DNA of 64,000 nucleotides from Combretum micranthum (lineage: Eukaryota > Streptophyta > Magnoliopsida > Myrtales > Combretaceae): contig JAMXBD010002815.1 of assembly GCA_024138025.1 (NCBI GenBank), positions 62,001-126,000 of the forward strand. The letters run 5' to 3'. A program made the translations under genes and the position numbers. This document shows, piece by piece, positions 13,266 through 24,834 of the stretch. Each line of letters begins with the position of its first letter. The first letter of the stretch is position 1. The notes below the pieces were generated by a model that saw nothing but the letters and a program-made list of their open reading frames with translations, was not told where the DNA came from and did not search any database.

Positions 13266-16070
13266 GTACATGCCACATTTTGTTTCATTTTTTTATTAAT
13301 TATTCATACAAAACGCTAATTATTCTCCTATATAATCTCTTTCACCTTTCATTTTTCACTCTCTCTCATTTCTCACAAAAATCAACGTTTGTAAAGTCCT
13401 TTTCTCTCCCTCTCTCCCTTGTTTGCCGTGAGCTTTCTTTCACAACATACACAAAAAATTTTTTTTCCTTTAAGTTTCCTTCTCCAAACACTAAGTAGGT
13501 AATACATCTTGATCTTACTATAATAAAAACATGTAATGGCAAGATCATACATGTATGGTTCCACTAAAAACCCCCATGAGCCTTATACTAGGGATGTGGA
13601 AGCACTAAATGCATGTATTCTTGCCATCACAATGTGTAGATCTTGTTATTAAAGTTGATTTAATAGTATTTTGCTATATTATTGTTATATATTGTTCTTA
13701 TAGAAATTTTGTACATATATTTTCATTATTATTTTCATCTACATATTGTTTATGTTGCATTTACATCCATAACATGAGTAGTATAGTAAATCTATTTGTT
13801 TAGGGTACTTAAAATACCATAATTATTGTCTTACATGCATAAAAGATTTGCAATAAGATAGTCTTAATGAAGGTGTTGCCAAAACTCAAGATCTATTTTG
13901 TTTCTATTAAAAAGTGATTTTTGAAAATTCGGATTTTGAAAAAGAACCATTTAGAAAACCTATTTTCCAACTCCAAATCCAAAAATGAAGACATCACATG
14001 TAAAATGAAGGGCTTAGGTGATAGGTACTATAAAGGAGTGATTTTTATAAGATGAGCTTAGTTTTACTAAGAGAAATTTTCAAAATAAGAAAAGGATTAC
14101 AAAAGCTAAGTTAGAACTATGTCCCAATACCAACAAAGATTTTGAAATTCGTAACTAGGGTGAAATGCCAAGAAAACACCTACTTTTCAACCTTAAAACA
14201 AGAGTTTTATTAAAAAAATGGAAGCCTTAGGGAGTATGTTTGATTAGGACTTAATTTTAGAAAGATTAAATGAGTTTTTCACAAGAAATAATCACATAAA
14301 CAATTTCCCAAAATTCGGATCTAAAATTGATCCCCATTTAAACACCTATTTCCAAATATCAAAATGAGGATTTTAATAGAAAAATAGAAGCCTCAGAGAA
14401 TAGATGTCATAAAGACTTGATTTTTATAAAAGTAAATGAGTTTTATCAAAGTATAAACCTAAAACAAAGGAAATGTTTCCAAACTGGGATCAAACAATAT
14501 TTTCGTTTCCTAAAATTGTGTAAAATTCGTTACTAGGCAAAACCTACATTTAAACATCTACTTTCCAACTTTTAAACGAAGAATCTTATTAAGATAATGA
14601 AGATATCAGATATGTAGATCATCAAGACTTTATCCTAGTAAAATTATAGATGAGTTTCAAAGAGATAAAGCTAGTTTTCTCAAACAAGTGTTCTTGACAT
14701 TGTTGCAAAGTAAAAGTTTTCCAAAGATTCTTTTAACCAAAAATCATTAAGGAAATACATACAGATAGCTCATATCATGTCATTCATGATAATAACTTAT
14801 AGATAATGCGTGCACATAATATACTTGGTAGAATAATGCAAATTTCACAAAACAATTTCGGAAATGCAAGTTTTAGCTACTGATCAGATCTGATCCGAGC
14901 ATTCCAACACCTAAATATTTTCAAAACTTAAGAATAACATCATAAATAGATATATCATTCGAAGTAGATAGAAATTGATAGCTTATTTGCAAAATTCTGA
15001 GTTAAAATTACCAAGATATGGCCATTTTAAGTTGGAATTTCTATCTACCATGGAAGTTACGAACTCAAGAGTTTTATTTAATAAGTTGGAATTAGTTATG
15101 GTATGAAATACTCATTTGGGTATTTCTTTCATTTGGGTGATTGTGAATTAGGGAAAAATTCTTGTTTCTGGATCGCTACCATTAGAGACCGGTGTCCATG
15201 GCTGAGTGAGTTCACTATCCTTAAATTACATGCTCTTGATTGTGCTTATAATAATAGTGGCATTAGAACTAGGACAAATAAAATTGAAACGCACATGTGA
15301 ATCTTGTTTGATTGAATTGATGATAAGAATATCGAAATGGGAATTATTATAAATATTTGTATGATTTAGTGTAGAATTGAAGTGTTTACAATATCTACGA
15401 TTTCCCATAATTCATTTAAATAATATGCCATTATCTTATAATTAAATTGACCATGCATACCATATGTTGAGTCATATTACATTTGTTATTATACCTTTGT
15501 GGGAAGAAGACATAATAGCTACACAACGAATGAGCCGGAAAACTCAAATGTTGGTATGGAAAGGCCTAAATTAAAATGGAAGTGGTGTAGGCACTTGTAT
15601 CAACTACAAAATTAGTGAGTGGTTGGGCACCTGAATCAACCACTATATAAATAAGAAAAATTGAAAACTATGGTCGTATGGGCCTGAAACACCTAACCCC
15701 GAATGGAGGGTGTAAATCCATTCAACATAAGACTCCTGGAAAGTCTTATGTATTGTATGCTCACGTGCTTGTGCATTTTATATGGTTGTTAATATAACTT
15801 GTTTGTCACATTGCTTTTTGAAGTATTTAATTTGGAAAGGAACTCACTAATCTAGCATAGCTTATATCCCCACAGCTTCTTTCTGATGCATTTCCCGTAT
15901 ATATGGTTGTGTCCCAATCCTGGCCAAATCAAGTAATGCGAAGTTAGGAGTGTTTCCCATTAAAAGTTTATGATTAGCTTTGTATAGTCTTTCATAGTAA
16001 ACCTTGAATGTTCAGGTTATTACTTAAAAGATAATACCTAGACTTTTGTTTAGCAGGAGAATGCCCCTTA
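11974..16070 (+). repeat. 5' LTR of element C, with duplicated start and truncated end
   Basis: This aligns with the 3' LTR (18388-26740 minus E) from TGTAAG down to the shared block 'gcaggRgaatgccccttag' near 16054-16071, where homology stops and RT coding sequence starts. Compared with the 3' LTR, the first ~645 bp is present twice. A TATA-like 'cctatataatctc' at 13327-13338 matches 'cctatataatatc' at about 19098 in the 3' LTR. A CT-rich tract lies 60-110 bp upstream of it. The missing tail corresponds to about 26525-26740 in the 3' copy. Confidence 0.88.
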
Positions 16071-18375
16071 GGAATCACCAATTATGGATGAAACCCGAGA
16101 AACATGCCAAGGATAGACTTTTGTACCAGATATGTGCACTATGAATTTTGGTGATGTCTTTTGATTTGATTAATGCACCAGTGATATTCATGGATTTATG
16201 AATAGAGTTTATAAACCACCTTTGGATAAGTATGTAATATTCTTCATCGATGACTTTATGATCTGCTCAAAGAGTGACGAGCATCTTAAGATAGCGCTGC
16301 AAGCTCTAAGAGAAGATGAGTCATACACTAAACTGTCTAAGTACGACTTTTAGCTAGATCGGATAACCTTATAGGACATGTTGTGTCGAGAAAAGTTATC
16401 TTGGTCGACCCGAGAAGATCATAGTTGTTATGGATTGGAAATAACCTTAAATAGTAACCCGAGTAAGAATCTCTCGGGATTAGCTAGCTATTGTCGCAAG
16501 TTTGTAAAGGATTTTTTTTTTTCGAATATAGCTGAGCCCTTGACTCAGTTAACGCAAAAGAATGAGAAATTGTATGAACGTAAGCAGGAGTAAAGTTCCA
16601 AGACTTAAAACAATGGCGAGTATCAACGCTAATCTTGGTTTTGCCAGACTTGGAGAAATCTCGTACGATGCATAGTGACACTTCAAGGAATGGCCTTAGA
16701 TGTGTACAGATGTAGGATGGAAAAGTCATTGCTTATGGTTTCCGATAATTAAGACCACATGAGCAGAACTACCCTGCACATGAATAAGAGTGAGCAGCAA
16801 TTGTCTCTACTTTGGAACTTTGGAGACACCATCTATATGGGCAAAGATGCAAGATATATATACGGATCATAAAAGATTTAGGTACTCGTTTATACAGAAG
16901 GAACAAAAATATGAGATAAAGAAGATGGTTGGAGTCGATCGAAGATTTTGATCTGGGAATTAACTATTGTATGGGAAAAAGTGAATGCGGTTGCAAATGT
17001 TCGGAGTTGGAAAAAGTTAGGGAGAAGTGACTACATTAATCATAAGCCAAAAAGAACTAACAAGAGAATTTGTGGAGTTGAGGAAGAAAATTTTGAGTGA
17101 GGTCATAACTTGGGCTACCCTATACAACCCGAAAGTACCAAAATGTACCAAGACTCGAAAAGTCGCTACTGGTGGGATGGTATGAAGGGGGATATATTCG
17201 AGTGTGTCATGGAATGTACGGCTTGCCAATGAGTGAAGATAGAACACCAAAGGCCAGGTGGAATGTTAAGGCTATTGCCTATCCTTAAATGGAAATGGGA
17301 TCAAACATCTATGGATTTCAAGAGAGGTTACCCTAAAGACTTTAAAAGATTATGATACAGTATGAATGATTGTAGATTGATTAACCAAGTCAGCACTCTC
17401 TTTGTCAATCAAAATCACATACCCTAAGAGCAAGCTTATCAAGTTCTACATTTAAGGAATAGTGCGGCTACAGGGTGTACCTGTGGGAATTATATCAGAT
17501 CGAGACCTAAGGTTCATAAGTTCTGGACAAGGCTATAAAAGAGTTTGGGTACAAAGATATATTTTAGCACCGCCTATCACCTTCAGACCGATGGACAGTC
17601 TGAGTGGACAATCCAAACCCTAGAAGGCATGTTGAGAGCATGTGTTTTGAGAATTCAAGAGAAACTGAAATAACTACGTACCACCAATTGAGATTGCTTG
17701 CAATAGCAGCTATCACCCGACCATGCAGATGCTACTCTACGAAGCCTTGTATGGACAGCGTCATAAGACACCTCTGTTTTGGGATAACACTGAGAAGCTT
17801 ATTATTGGGTCAAAATTAGACAAAAAGGTGGCTAATAAAGTAAGAATGGTTCAGCAAAAGAGAAAAGAAACTCGAAACAAGCAAGGGAGTTAGGCAAATT
17901 TGAAGAGACAAGTCCTCAAATTTCAAGTAGGTGATCATGTGTACTTAAAGGTGAATCAGATTGAGAGTATACAAAGAGGACGTATGGGGGGAAATTGAGC
18001 CCGAGATACAATGGACCCTTCGAGCTACTAGAAAGAGTTGGAGATCTAGCATATCGGTTGGCCTTGCACCTAAATCCATCAAGAACGCACCATGTGTTCT
18101 ATGTTTCGGTAATAAGGAAATATGTGCCCAATCCGGAAAGAAACACAAAATTGGAACCCATTAAACCTCATCCATGAGGAACATCCAATGCAATTCCTGG
18201 ATGCGAAAACACAAGGGTTGCATAACAAAGAAATCCGGTAAGTGAAGGCATTATAGAGGAACCACGCATTTGAGGAGGCAACCTGAGAGACTAAAGAGGG
18301 AACTTTGGAGAAAGAATTTCGAGTCGTTTCAAAAAGGGATGCATAAGTTGCAGTTTTGAGGACAAAATTCTATTT
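16071..18375 (+). pseudogene. Truncated pol of element C (RT-RNase H-integrase-chromodomain)
   Basis: Coding homology begins inside the RT motif around GYHQLR (here GNHQLWMKPE at 16071) and continues through several frames. The RT blocks include INAPVIFMDLMN and the catalytic FIDD box (near 16242) in DKYVIFFIDDF. Next come the RT C-terminus ([12 protein letters not shown], near 16535), RNase H (near 16640-16900), integrase (a degraded zinc region near 17100-17240 and a core with VTxDFK- and QSEW-like blocks), an integrase C-terminal block (LLERVGDLAYRLALHLNPS, 18019-18075) and a chromodomain-like tail with NHAFEEAT (18250-18285). Stops and frameshifts are frequent, and gag and protease are absent. 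It is clearly the same lineage as the pol of element D but more decayed. No function is expected. Confidence 0.88.
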
Positions 18376-18387
18376 AAGGGGGTAGGT
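18376..18387 (+). promoter_or_regulatory. Polypurine tract of element C
   Basis: AAGGGGGTAGGT lies immediately before the TGTAAG of the 3' LTR. It would prime plus-strand DNA synthesis. Element D has AAGGGGAGTAGGT in the same place, which links the two families. Confidence 0.8.
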
Positions 18388-20133
18388 TGTAAGTCATCGT
18401 TTTCTTAGTAACCTGAATTCGGTTTCGGAGATTGGAATCGGAAGTCGAAACCCTAAAAGACTACTCTAGGACCAGTTGGACATGGAAACCCTAAGTCGGG
18501 CAATCCCGAGAACGAAACTCGGAACAATAGAAATGAGTTAACTCTAGAATATGGCCTTAAATAATTTATCAAAACATAAAAGGTCAGAATTTAGAACAAT
18601 TCATTCGTTTCGGACTTGATCGGGATCTGTTCTGGAAAATCGATCCCGAGACTCGGAAATAGAAAAATATATATGACTCGTTAAAACAAAAATTTAATAA
18701 GGAATTAAAAAATATAATTATAATAATTTTTCAGGTTATAAAAATTACAGTTATAGCTTTTTATCGTATTTTCATTATTACCGGTAATTTAATTGTCTAC
18801 TCAACATTTTAATTTCTTTCACACTATTCATCAAGTACAACTACCCATACCATATTCTTACATCCTTACAACCTATTCTTATAACTTTACGTCATATCCC
18901 TTATAATTTACTTTTCCAATATCTTTTTACTACTTAAATTACTTATTAAATTTGAATTTTACTACACAAATTAAATCAAAATAACTCTCTCTATCTCTCC
19001 CCTCTCCCAAAACCAACGTGAAGCCCCCTCTATATGCCCACAATTTTTTTTGTTTTCCTTCTATTAAATAATCACACAAAAAACCTAATTATTTTCCTAT
19101 ATAATATCTCTTTCACCTTTCACTTTTTCCACTTTCTCTCATTTCTTACAAAAATCAACTTTTGAAAAGTTTTTCTCTCCTCTTTCCCCCTTTATGTGCC
19201 GTGAGCTCCCTCCCTCTCTAACACACACACAAAATTTTTTTTCTTCAAGTTCCTTGCTCCACACATCTAAATAGGTAATAGATCTTAACCCTACCACACT
19301 AAAACATATAATGGCAAGATTATACATGTGTGGTTACTCTAAAATTCCCATGAGCTTTATGCTAGAGATGTGGAAATACTTAAGCATGAGATCCTTACCA
19401 TCACAATGTTGTGGATCTTGATATTAAAGTTTTCCTACTATTATTTTGCTATATTATTGCTAAATGTTGATCTTATAGATATTTTGTACATATACTCTTT
19501 CATTAAAACTCTCTCATATATTGTTTATGTTGCATTTGCATCCATGACATGAGTAGTATAGTAGATCTACTTGTTTAGAGTATTTAAATGCCATAGTTAC
19601 TTGTTTTACATACATAAAATATTAGCAATATGATAGTCTTAATGAAGGTGTTGCCAAAACTCAAGATTCTCTCTATCAAAAAGTGATTTTTGAAATTCGG
19701 ATCTTGAGAAATAACCATTTAGAAAACCTATTTTCCAACTCCAAAATAATCTTACATGTAAAATGAAGGGCTTAGGTGATAGATATCATAAAGGAGTGAT
19801 TTTTATAAGTTGATCTTAGTTTTACTTCATAACAAGAAAAAGGTTATAAAAGACAAGTTGGAACTTGTTTCAACCCCAACAAAAACTTAAAATTCGTAAC
19901 TAGGATGAAATGCTAAGTAAACAACTATTTTAAAACCCTAAAACAAGAGTTTTATTAAAGAAATGAAACCTTTAGGGAGTAGGTTTGATTAGACTTAATT
20001 TTAGAAGGATTAAATGAGTTTTACACAAGAAATAATCTCAAAAACAAGTTTCCAAAATTCGGATCTAAAAATGATCCTCATTTAAACACCTATTTTCAAA
20101 TATCAAAATGAGGATTTTAATAGAAAAATAGAA

Positions 20134-23100
20134 TGTAAGCCCCGGAAAATTCCAGTAAATAATTCCAAAATAAACATCGAAAATAAACTTTAAAAATGAC
20201 TCCAAGTTAAAACCGAACTTCAACTAGTCTTAAATCACGAACGAATCCAGAAATTTCTTAATCTTGAGAAAATGAAACTCCTTAAAAAAAAAATAAAAAC
20301 TCAACAATCTTCAAATCCAAAACCACTACGTATGACAAATTCTATATTTAACTCTGACTTATAAAATCGGGTAATATAGAATTAAAAAAAAATTAGTAAA
20401 ATGTAAATAACGATAAACTTTCGGAAATAAAACCCAATTCAAGAATTCCGAAAACGTTAAGAGATATTAAGTACTTGCAAAAATAAAATTAAAAATAAAT
20501 TTCTCAAACTAAATGTGATGCATAAACATAAACCCCCAGTTTCCAAATTGGCAAAGATTTAAACCGGAAAATCACCCGGGAACCCTAAATGGAATACAGT
20601 AGTTTAAGTCTGGAAATCTCGTGCTCTTAACCCTAGAGGCCGAGGTGTATTTTAAGTATGTAGAGTAGCTCGTAGTAATATAAGGTCGCTTAAAAATATC
20701 ATATTGGTAAATTTTTTATTTATTTTGAACCCGTTCAGATATAGACTTTGAAAAGCGTCTCCCGGGGTTCGAGATATTAAAAATATACCATTAGACTCGT
20801 ATTTTCATAAGGATTTCAAAAATATCAGTTTTATAATTTTTCGATAATTAGAAATATCTGATTTTGTGATTATATTCATATTTCTTTACTACCGGTAATT
20901 GACTAGTCTTTTATACTATTCACTACTATTCATTACACAATTTTACTACTCTTGTAAAACCTTATATTTTTAGGTAAATATTTTCTATATCATAGAAAAG
21001 TCTATTTTTCTAAAATTTAGTTCGTTTCGGGTTTTTACGGGATTTGTTTCTATTTAAGACCGGATACTAAAAATAAAATAAATTAATTTAATAATTGAAA
21101 AATATTTAAAAAATATTTTTATTTTCATAAAATAATTTTTTTGAATTTTTCAAGTTATAAAAATATCAATTATAGCTCATATTCGCGTATTTTGATCAGA
21201 TCGGTAACTTATTTGATAACTCACTAAAATAAATTAATTAATTATCTTATTTTAATTATGAAAAATTTTCTACAAAAATTTGGAATAAATTTTCTATTTT
21301 TTTCTTATTTTTATTTTATTTATTAAGAAAGTACTCTTACAAACCCATATCTTTAGTACATATTTCATACATCACTTCTTTTTCACTTCAATCTTTCTAA
21401 CTTCATGTATCACTTCATGGCAGATTTTTGACTTCTTTTGCTATCTTTTGTCCTTTGAATTACTCCTAAATTAATTAAAATAACCCTCTTTCAATCCTTC
21501 TTAAAGAAGCTACACATACAATTAATTACACATTATAATTCCAAGTCAAAAGCTAACTAAATTCCTCTCCCTCTCTTCTCTATAATTCACGCCTGCTATA
21601 GTAATTTATTGGCTACCCATTTCTTTTTTTTTTTCACTTCATTCAAGTGTCTTAAAACTCCTTCTATCTTTCTCTCTCATTCACACATTAATCCTTGCCA
21701 TTCCTTACATTTTGCTCTCTGTTTTTTTCCTCTCTTTCTCTCTTCATTTTCTCTTGTTTTTATAAGAGAAGCTTGCTGCCCCTATTCAATAAATGAGCTC
21801 TCACATATATTTCTTCAAGATCCTTTGATAAAACTCTTGTCTAAAACTTCCATAGTTGATGTAAGTAAAGTATAGTGAGAGTTTCATGCATTAAATGACC
21901 TTCCATAAGCTTAAAACCTAAGGATGACAATGCTAAAATGAAACACTCCTCTTATCAATGATTATTCTCTTGTAATATTATTATTTCTTGCTAGAAGTAG
22001 TTATATTTTGTAGATCTAACTTTTATGTAACTTTGCTTATGTTTATGTTTAGATCTATGAGTTTATAGTTTACTATTATGTTCATAGTAAGTGTAGATCT
22101 TGGTTTTGAACTCAAATAAAAATGATGAAATCCGTATCTATGCAAGACCCATATTTAAAAACCACTTTCCAAGTGTCAAAATGAAATTTTTACTTGAAAT
22201 AATGAAGGCTTAATAGGTATATATCATCAAGACTTTATTTTATATGGTTCAAAGGTGATTTTCAAATATTATTTTTCAAAACAAAATTCTATTTTCGGAT
22301 TTAGGCCAACGCCTAGTTTAAAAATATGTTTTCCAACTCAAAAATGAAGTTTTTATTCAAGGTATGGAAGGCTCTTAAGATAGGATATGTAAGGGATGAA
22401 TTTTCATAAGTTTAGATGGATTTTATCAAAAGATATGTCCAAAAACAAATTTTGTAAATTCGGATCTCAACCAAGACCAATTTTGAAAACTCATTTTTCA
22501 ACACAAAAATGAAGAATTTGTTTAAAAAAATGAAAGGCTTATGGAATAGGTATCAATAGAAGATGTTTTTGATAAGTAAATGGTAGATCTACTAATAGAG
22601 ATTCTCAAAATAGGAAGAGATTACAAAGTATAAAATCTGAGTTTTATCCTAACTTTGTGAAATTCGGATGGTTTCAAGATCATGCCTTAAAAACCCTTTT
22701 ATCAACTCCAAAACTTGTGTTTTATATGAAAAATAAAGAGTATAGGTCCTAGATATCATCAAGTAATGATTTTTATAAGTTGAGATGGGATTCGCTAAGA
22801 AAAATATGTAGAACAAGGAGTAGAAATAAAGTAGAAATATTTGAGTTGTTTGTCATTTTAAGAAATTTGTAATAATGGAGTAATGGTATGAAAACCCCAA
22901 TTTTTCAAACTCAAAATGAAAGTTTTATTAAAGAAACGAAGTCCTTAGTGACTAGGTATGGTTGAGCCTTAATTTTTTAAGTATCAAATGAGTTTACTTA
23001 AAGGAATCACCACAAAAATAATTTTTACAAAATTCGGATTTTGGGATGAACCATATTTAAAAACATGTTTACAAAGCATAAAATGAGAATTTTTATTGAA

Positions 23101-24834
23101 AAATAAAGGCCTTAAGGAATATACATAATAAAAAAGGCCTTAAGGAATATACATAATAAAGGCTTAATTTTAACAAGAATAAATAAATTTTATCAAAGAA
23201 TTTTTCTAAAAACAAGTGGGGATTATCAAGAATACAAGACTAGCCTTTCTAAGTTGATTTTTCATAAAGTCTTACAAAGAAAAAGTTTTATAGAAATTTC
23301 TTTTATTCAATATTATCAAGAACATTTATATATAGAATATATATATATATATATCTCATGACATATCATTTATGATAGTAACTTGTTCATATTGCATGTA
23401 TACTTGCTTTGGATGGTAGAAACTTCATGAACTTTCACAAAATCAATTTTCTAAATTTGCTTTCGCTACTGGTCTGAACTGATCAGATCTTTTCAAAGCT
23501 TCAAAGTTTTCAAAACTTAGATATTATATTAGGATTAGATAGTCATTCAAAGTATAGAAATCGGTATATAATTTGCTAAATTTTGAGTTAAAATGACCAA
23601 ATTATGACCGTTTTAAGTTGGAATTCCCGCTTAGGATGAGAATTATGAATTTGATAGTTTGTATAAGATAGAGTAGATTAATTAAGTGATGAAATACTTA
23701 TTAGGGTATTTCTTCCTTTTTAGTGACCTCGAAATTGACAATTCCCTACCACCGGATTACTTTTACTAAGAGATCAGTGATCCAATGACCGAGTGTGTTT
23801 TTCTCTTATTTTGTTACCTTGTTTGTGCTTGTAGCTAGTTGCATTAGAATCATAGGAACAAGATAGAAGTCGATATGAATGGGGATTGGATAATCGATGA
23901 TATTTTGATGTAAATATGCCAAAGAATACTAAAGCATATCGAAACAATGATTTGATTGGATAACTGCACTGTTCATATTATTTCTGTTTATGTGTATGAT
24001 ATTGGTTGGTCACTCTAATGAATGTATGAATAATTTGACCTAAGCAAAAATAAATTGGTCATGCATCGTATCAGACAAGTTTCATTTAGTAGCGTGCTAC
24101 TCCTACGTAGGTCGATCAGTATGGTCCGAAGACTTGTTTAGATAATGAGACTCGGTATCAGAGCTCATTCATAGGGAACTAAGGCACACCGGGATGCGTT
24201 CCATGTATGAGCCTAGCCGAGTCGAATGCTATGAGCCTGGGGGGCTTCAAGGACTAGCAGCGGTCGTGTAGACTTTCGATGCCATCCCTAACCCTTGATA
24301 CGGAGGGCGTAAATCTGTCCTATGTATGGGTTCCAAATACCCATACATAATTGTCTGCTCATGTGTTTGTTCATGCATAACATATGGATGATTTATAATT
24401 TGTTTGTTATGGTAAGAAATTAAGAAAATTCTCACTAAGTTAGTGTAGCTTATACCCCAATAGATGTTTAAATAAACAGGTTGACGGGAGAATGCTACCT
24501 GGGACCGAGATGGTTAGAGCTGAATATGACTTTGGGATTCCGGCAGGAAGTAAGAATACTTAAAGATATTAGCTAGGTTTTGTGAATTGCTTTGTAATAG
24601 TTATATAGTGAAATATGTGGATGAATTATAATTGAAGTATAGTGAATTGTATTTCCTTTACATTGTTACTCAAGTTGTATCAATATAAAATGTATCACTC
24701 TGATGTGTCTCTTCCATGTGTTAGACGCCTTGTACATAGTATGGAAGCCTTCATGTGACTGAGGCAGTCATTCTTAGGCTTTAATATTGTGTACGGCGGA
24801 CTACTACGTTTAGGGTACCCTTCAAGGCTTGACA
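20134..24834 (+). mobile_element. 4.7 kb solo LTR E inserted in the 3' LTR of C
   Basis: The termini are TGTAAGCCCCGG (20134) and AAGGCTTGACA (ending 24834). They form a short imperfect inverted repeat (TGTAAGCC against TGTCAAGCC). An exact 5-bp target duplication TAGAA lies at 20129-20133 and 24835-24839. No gag or pol motif, polypurine tract or second terminus was seen inside. The 3' third carries the LTR blocks shared with C ('ggagggcgtaaat', 'gggagaatgc', 'tttagggtaccct'). A TATA-like 'ctctataatt' lies near 21580 after a CT-rich stretch. The best reading is a solo LTR. A non-autonomous element with no coding capacity is the alternative. Confidence 0.83.
23105..23160 (+). repeat. 28-bp tandem duplication in LTR E
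   Basis: The block around 'aaaggccttaaggaatat' occurs twice in direct succession with a period of 28 bp. The copies are essentially identical, so the duplication is recent compared with the rest of the LTR. Confidence 0.9.

Noticed and set aside
13187..13498. 103-codon open frame in the 5' LTR of C
   Set aside because: It consists of pyrimidine-rich LTR leader sequence (Ser/Leu/Phe rich) and is not kept open in the homologous 3' LTR. It is not coding.
21609..21875. 88-codon open frame in LTR E
   Set aside because: It lies in CT-rich leader-type sequence of the LTR, with a Phe/Ser/Leu-only composition.
24154..24164. GGTATCAGAGC inside LTR E, identical to 11 bases of the initiator-Met primer-binding site
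   Set aside because: It is not preceded by an LTR terminus (TGACA). LTR homology continues on both sides to the real end at 24834, so it is most likely coincidence.
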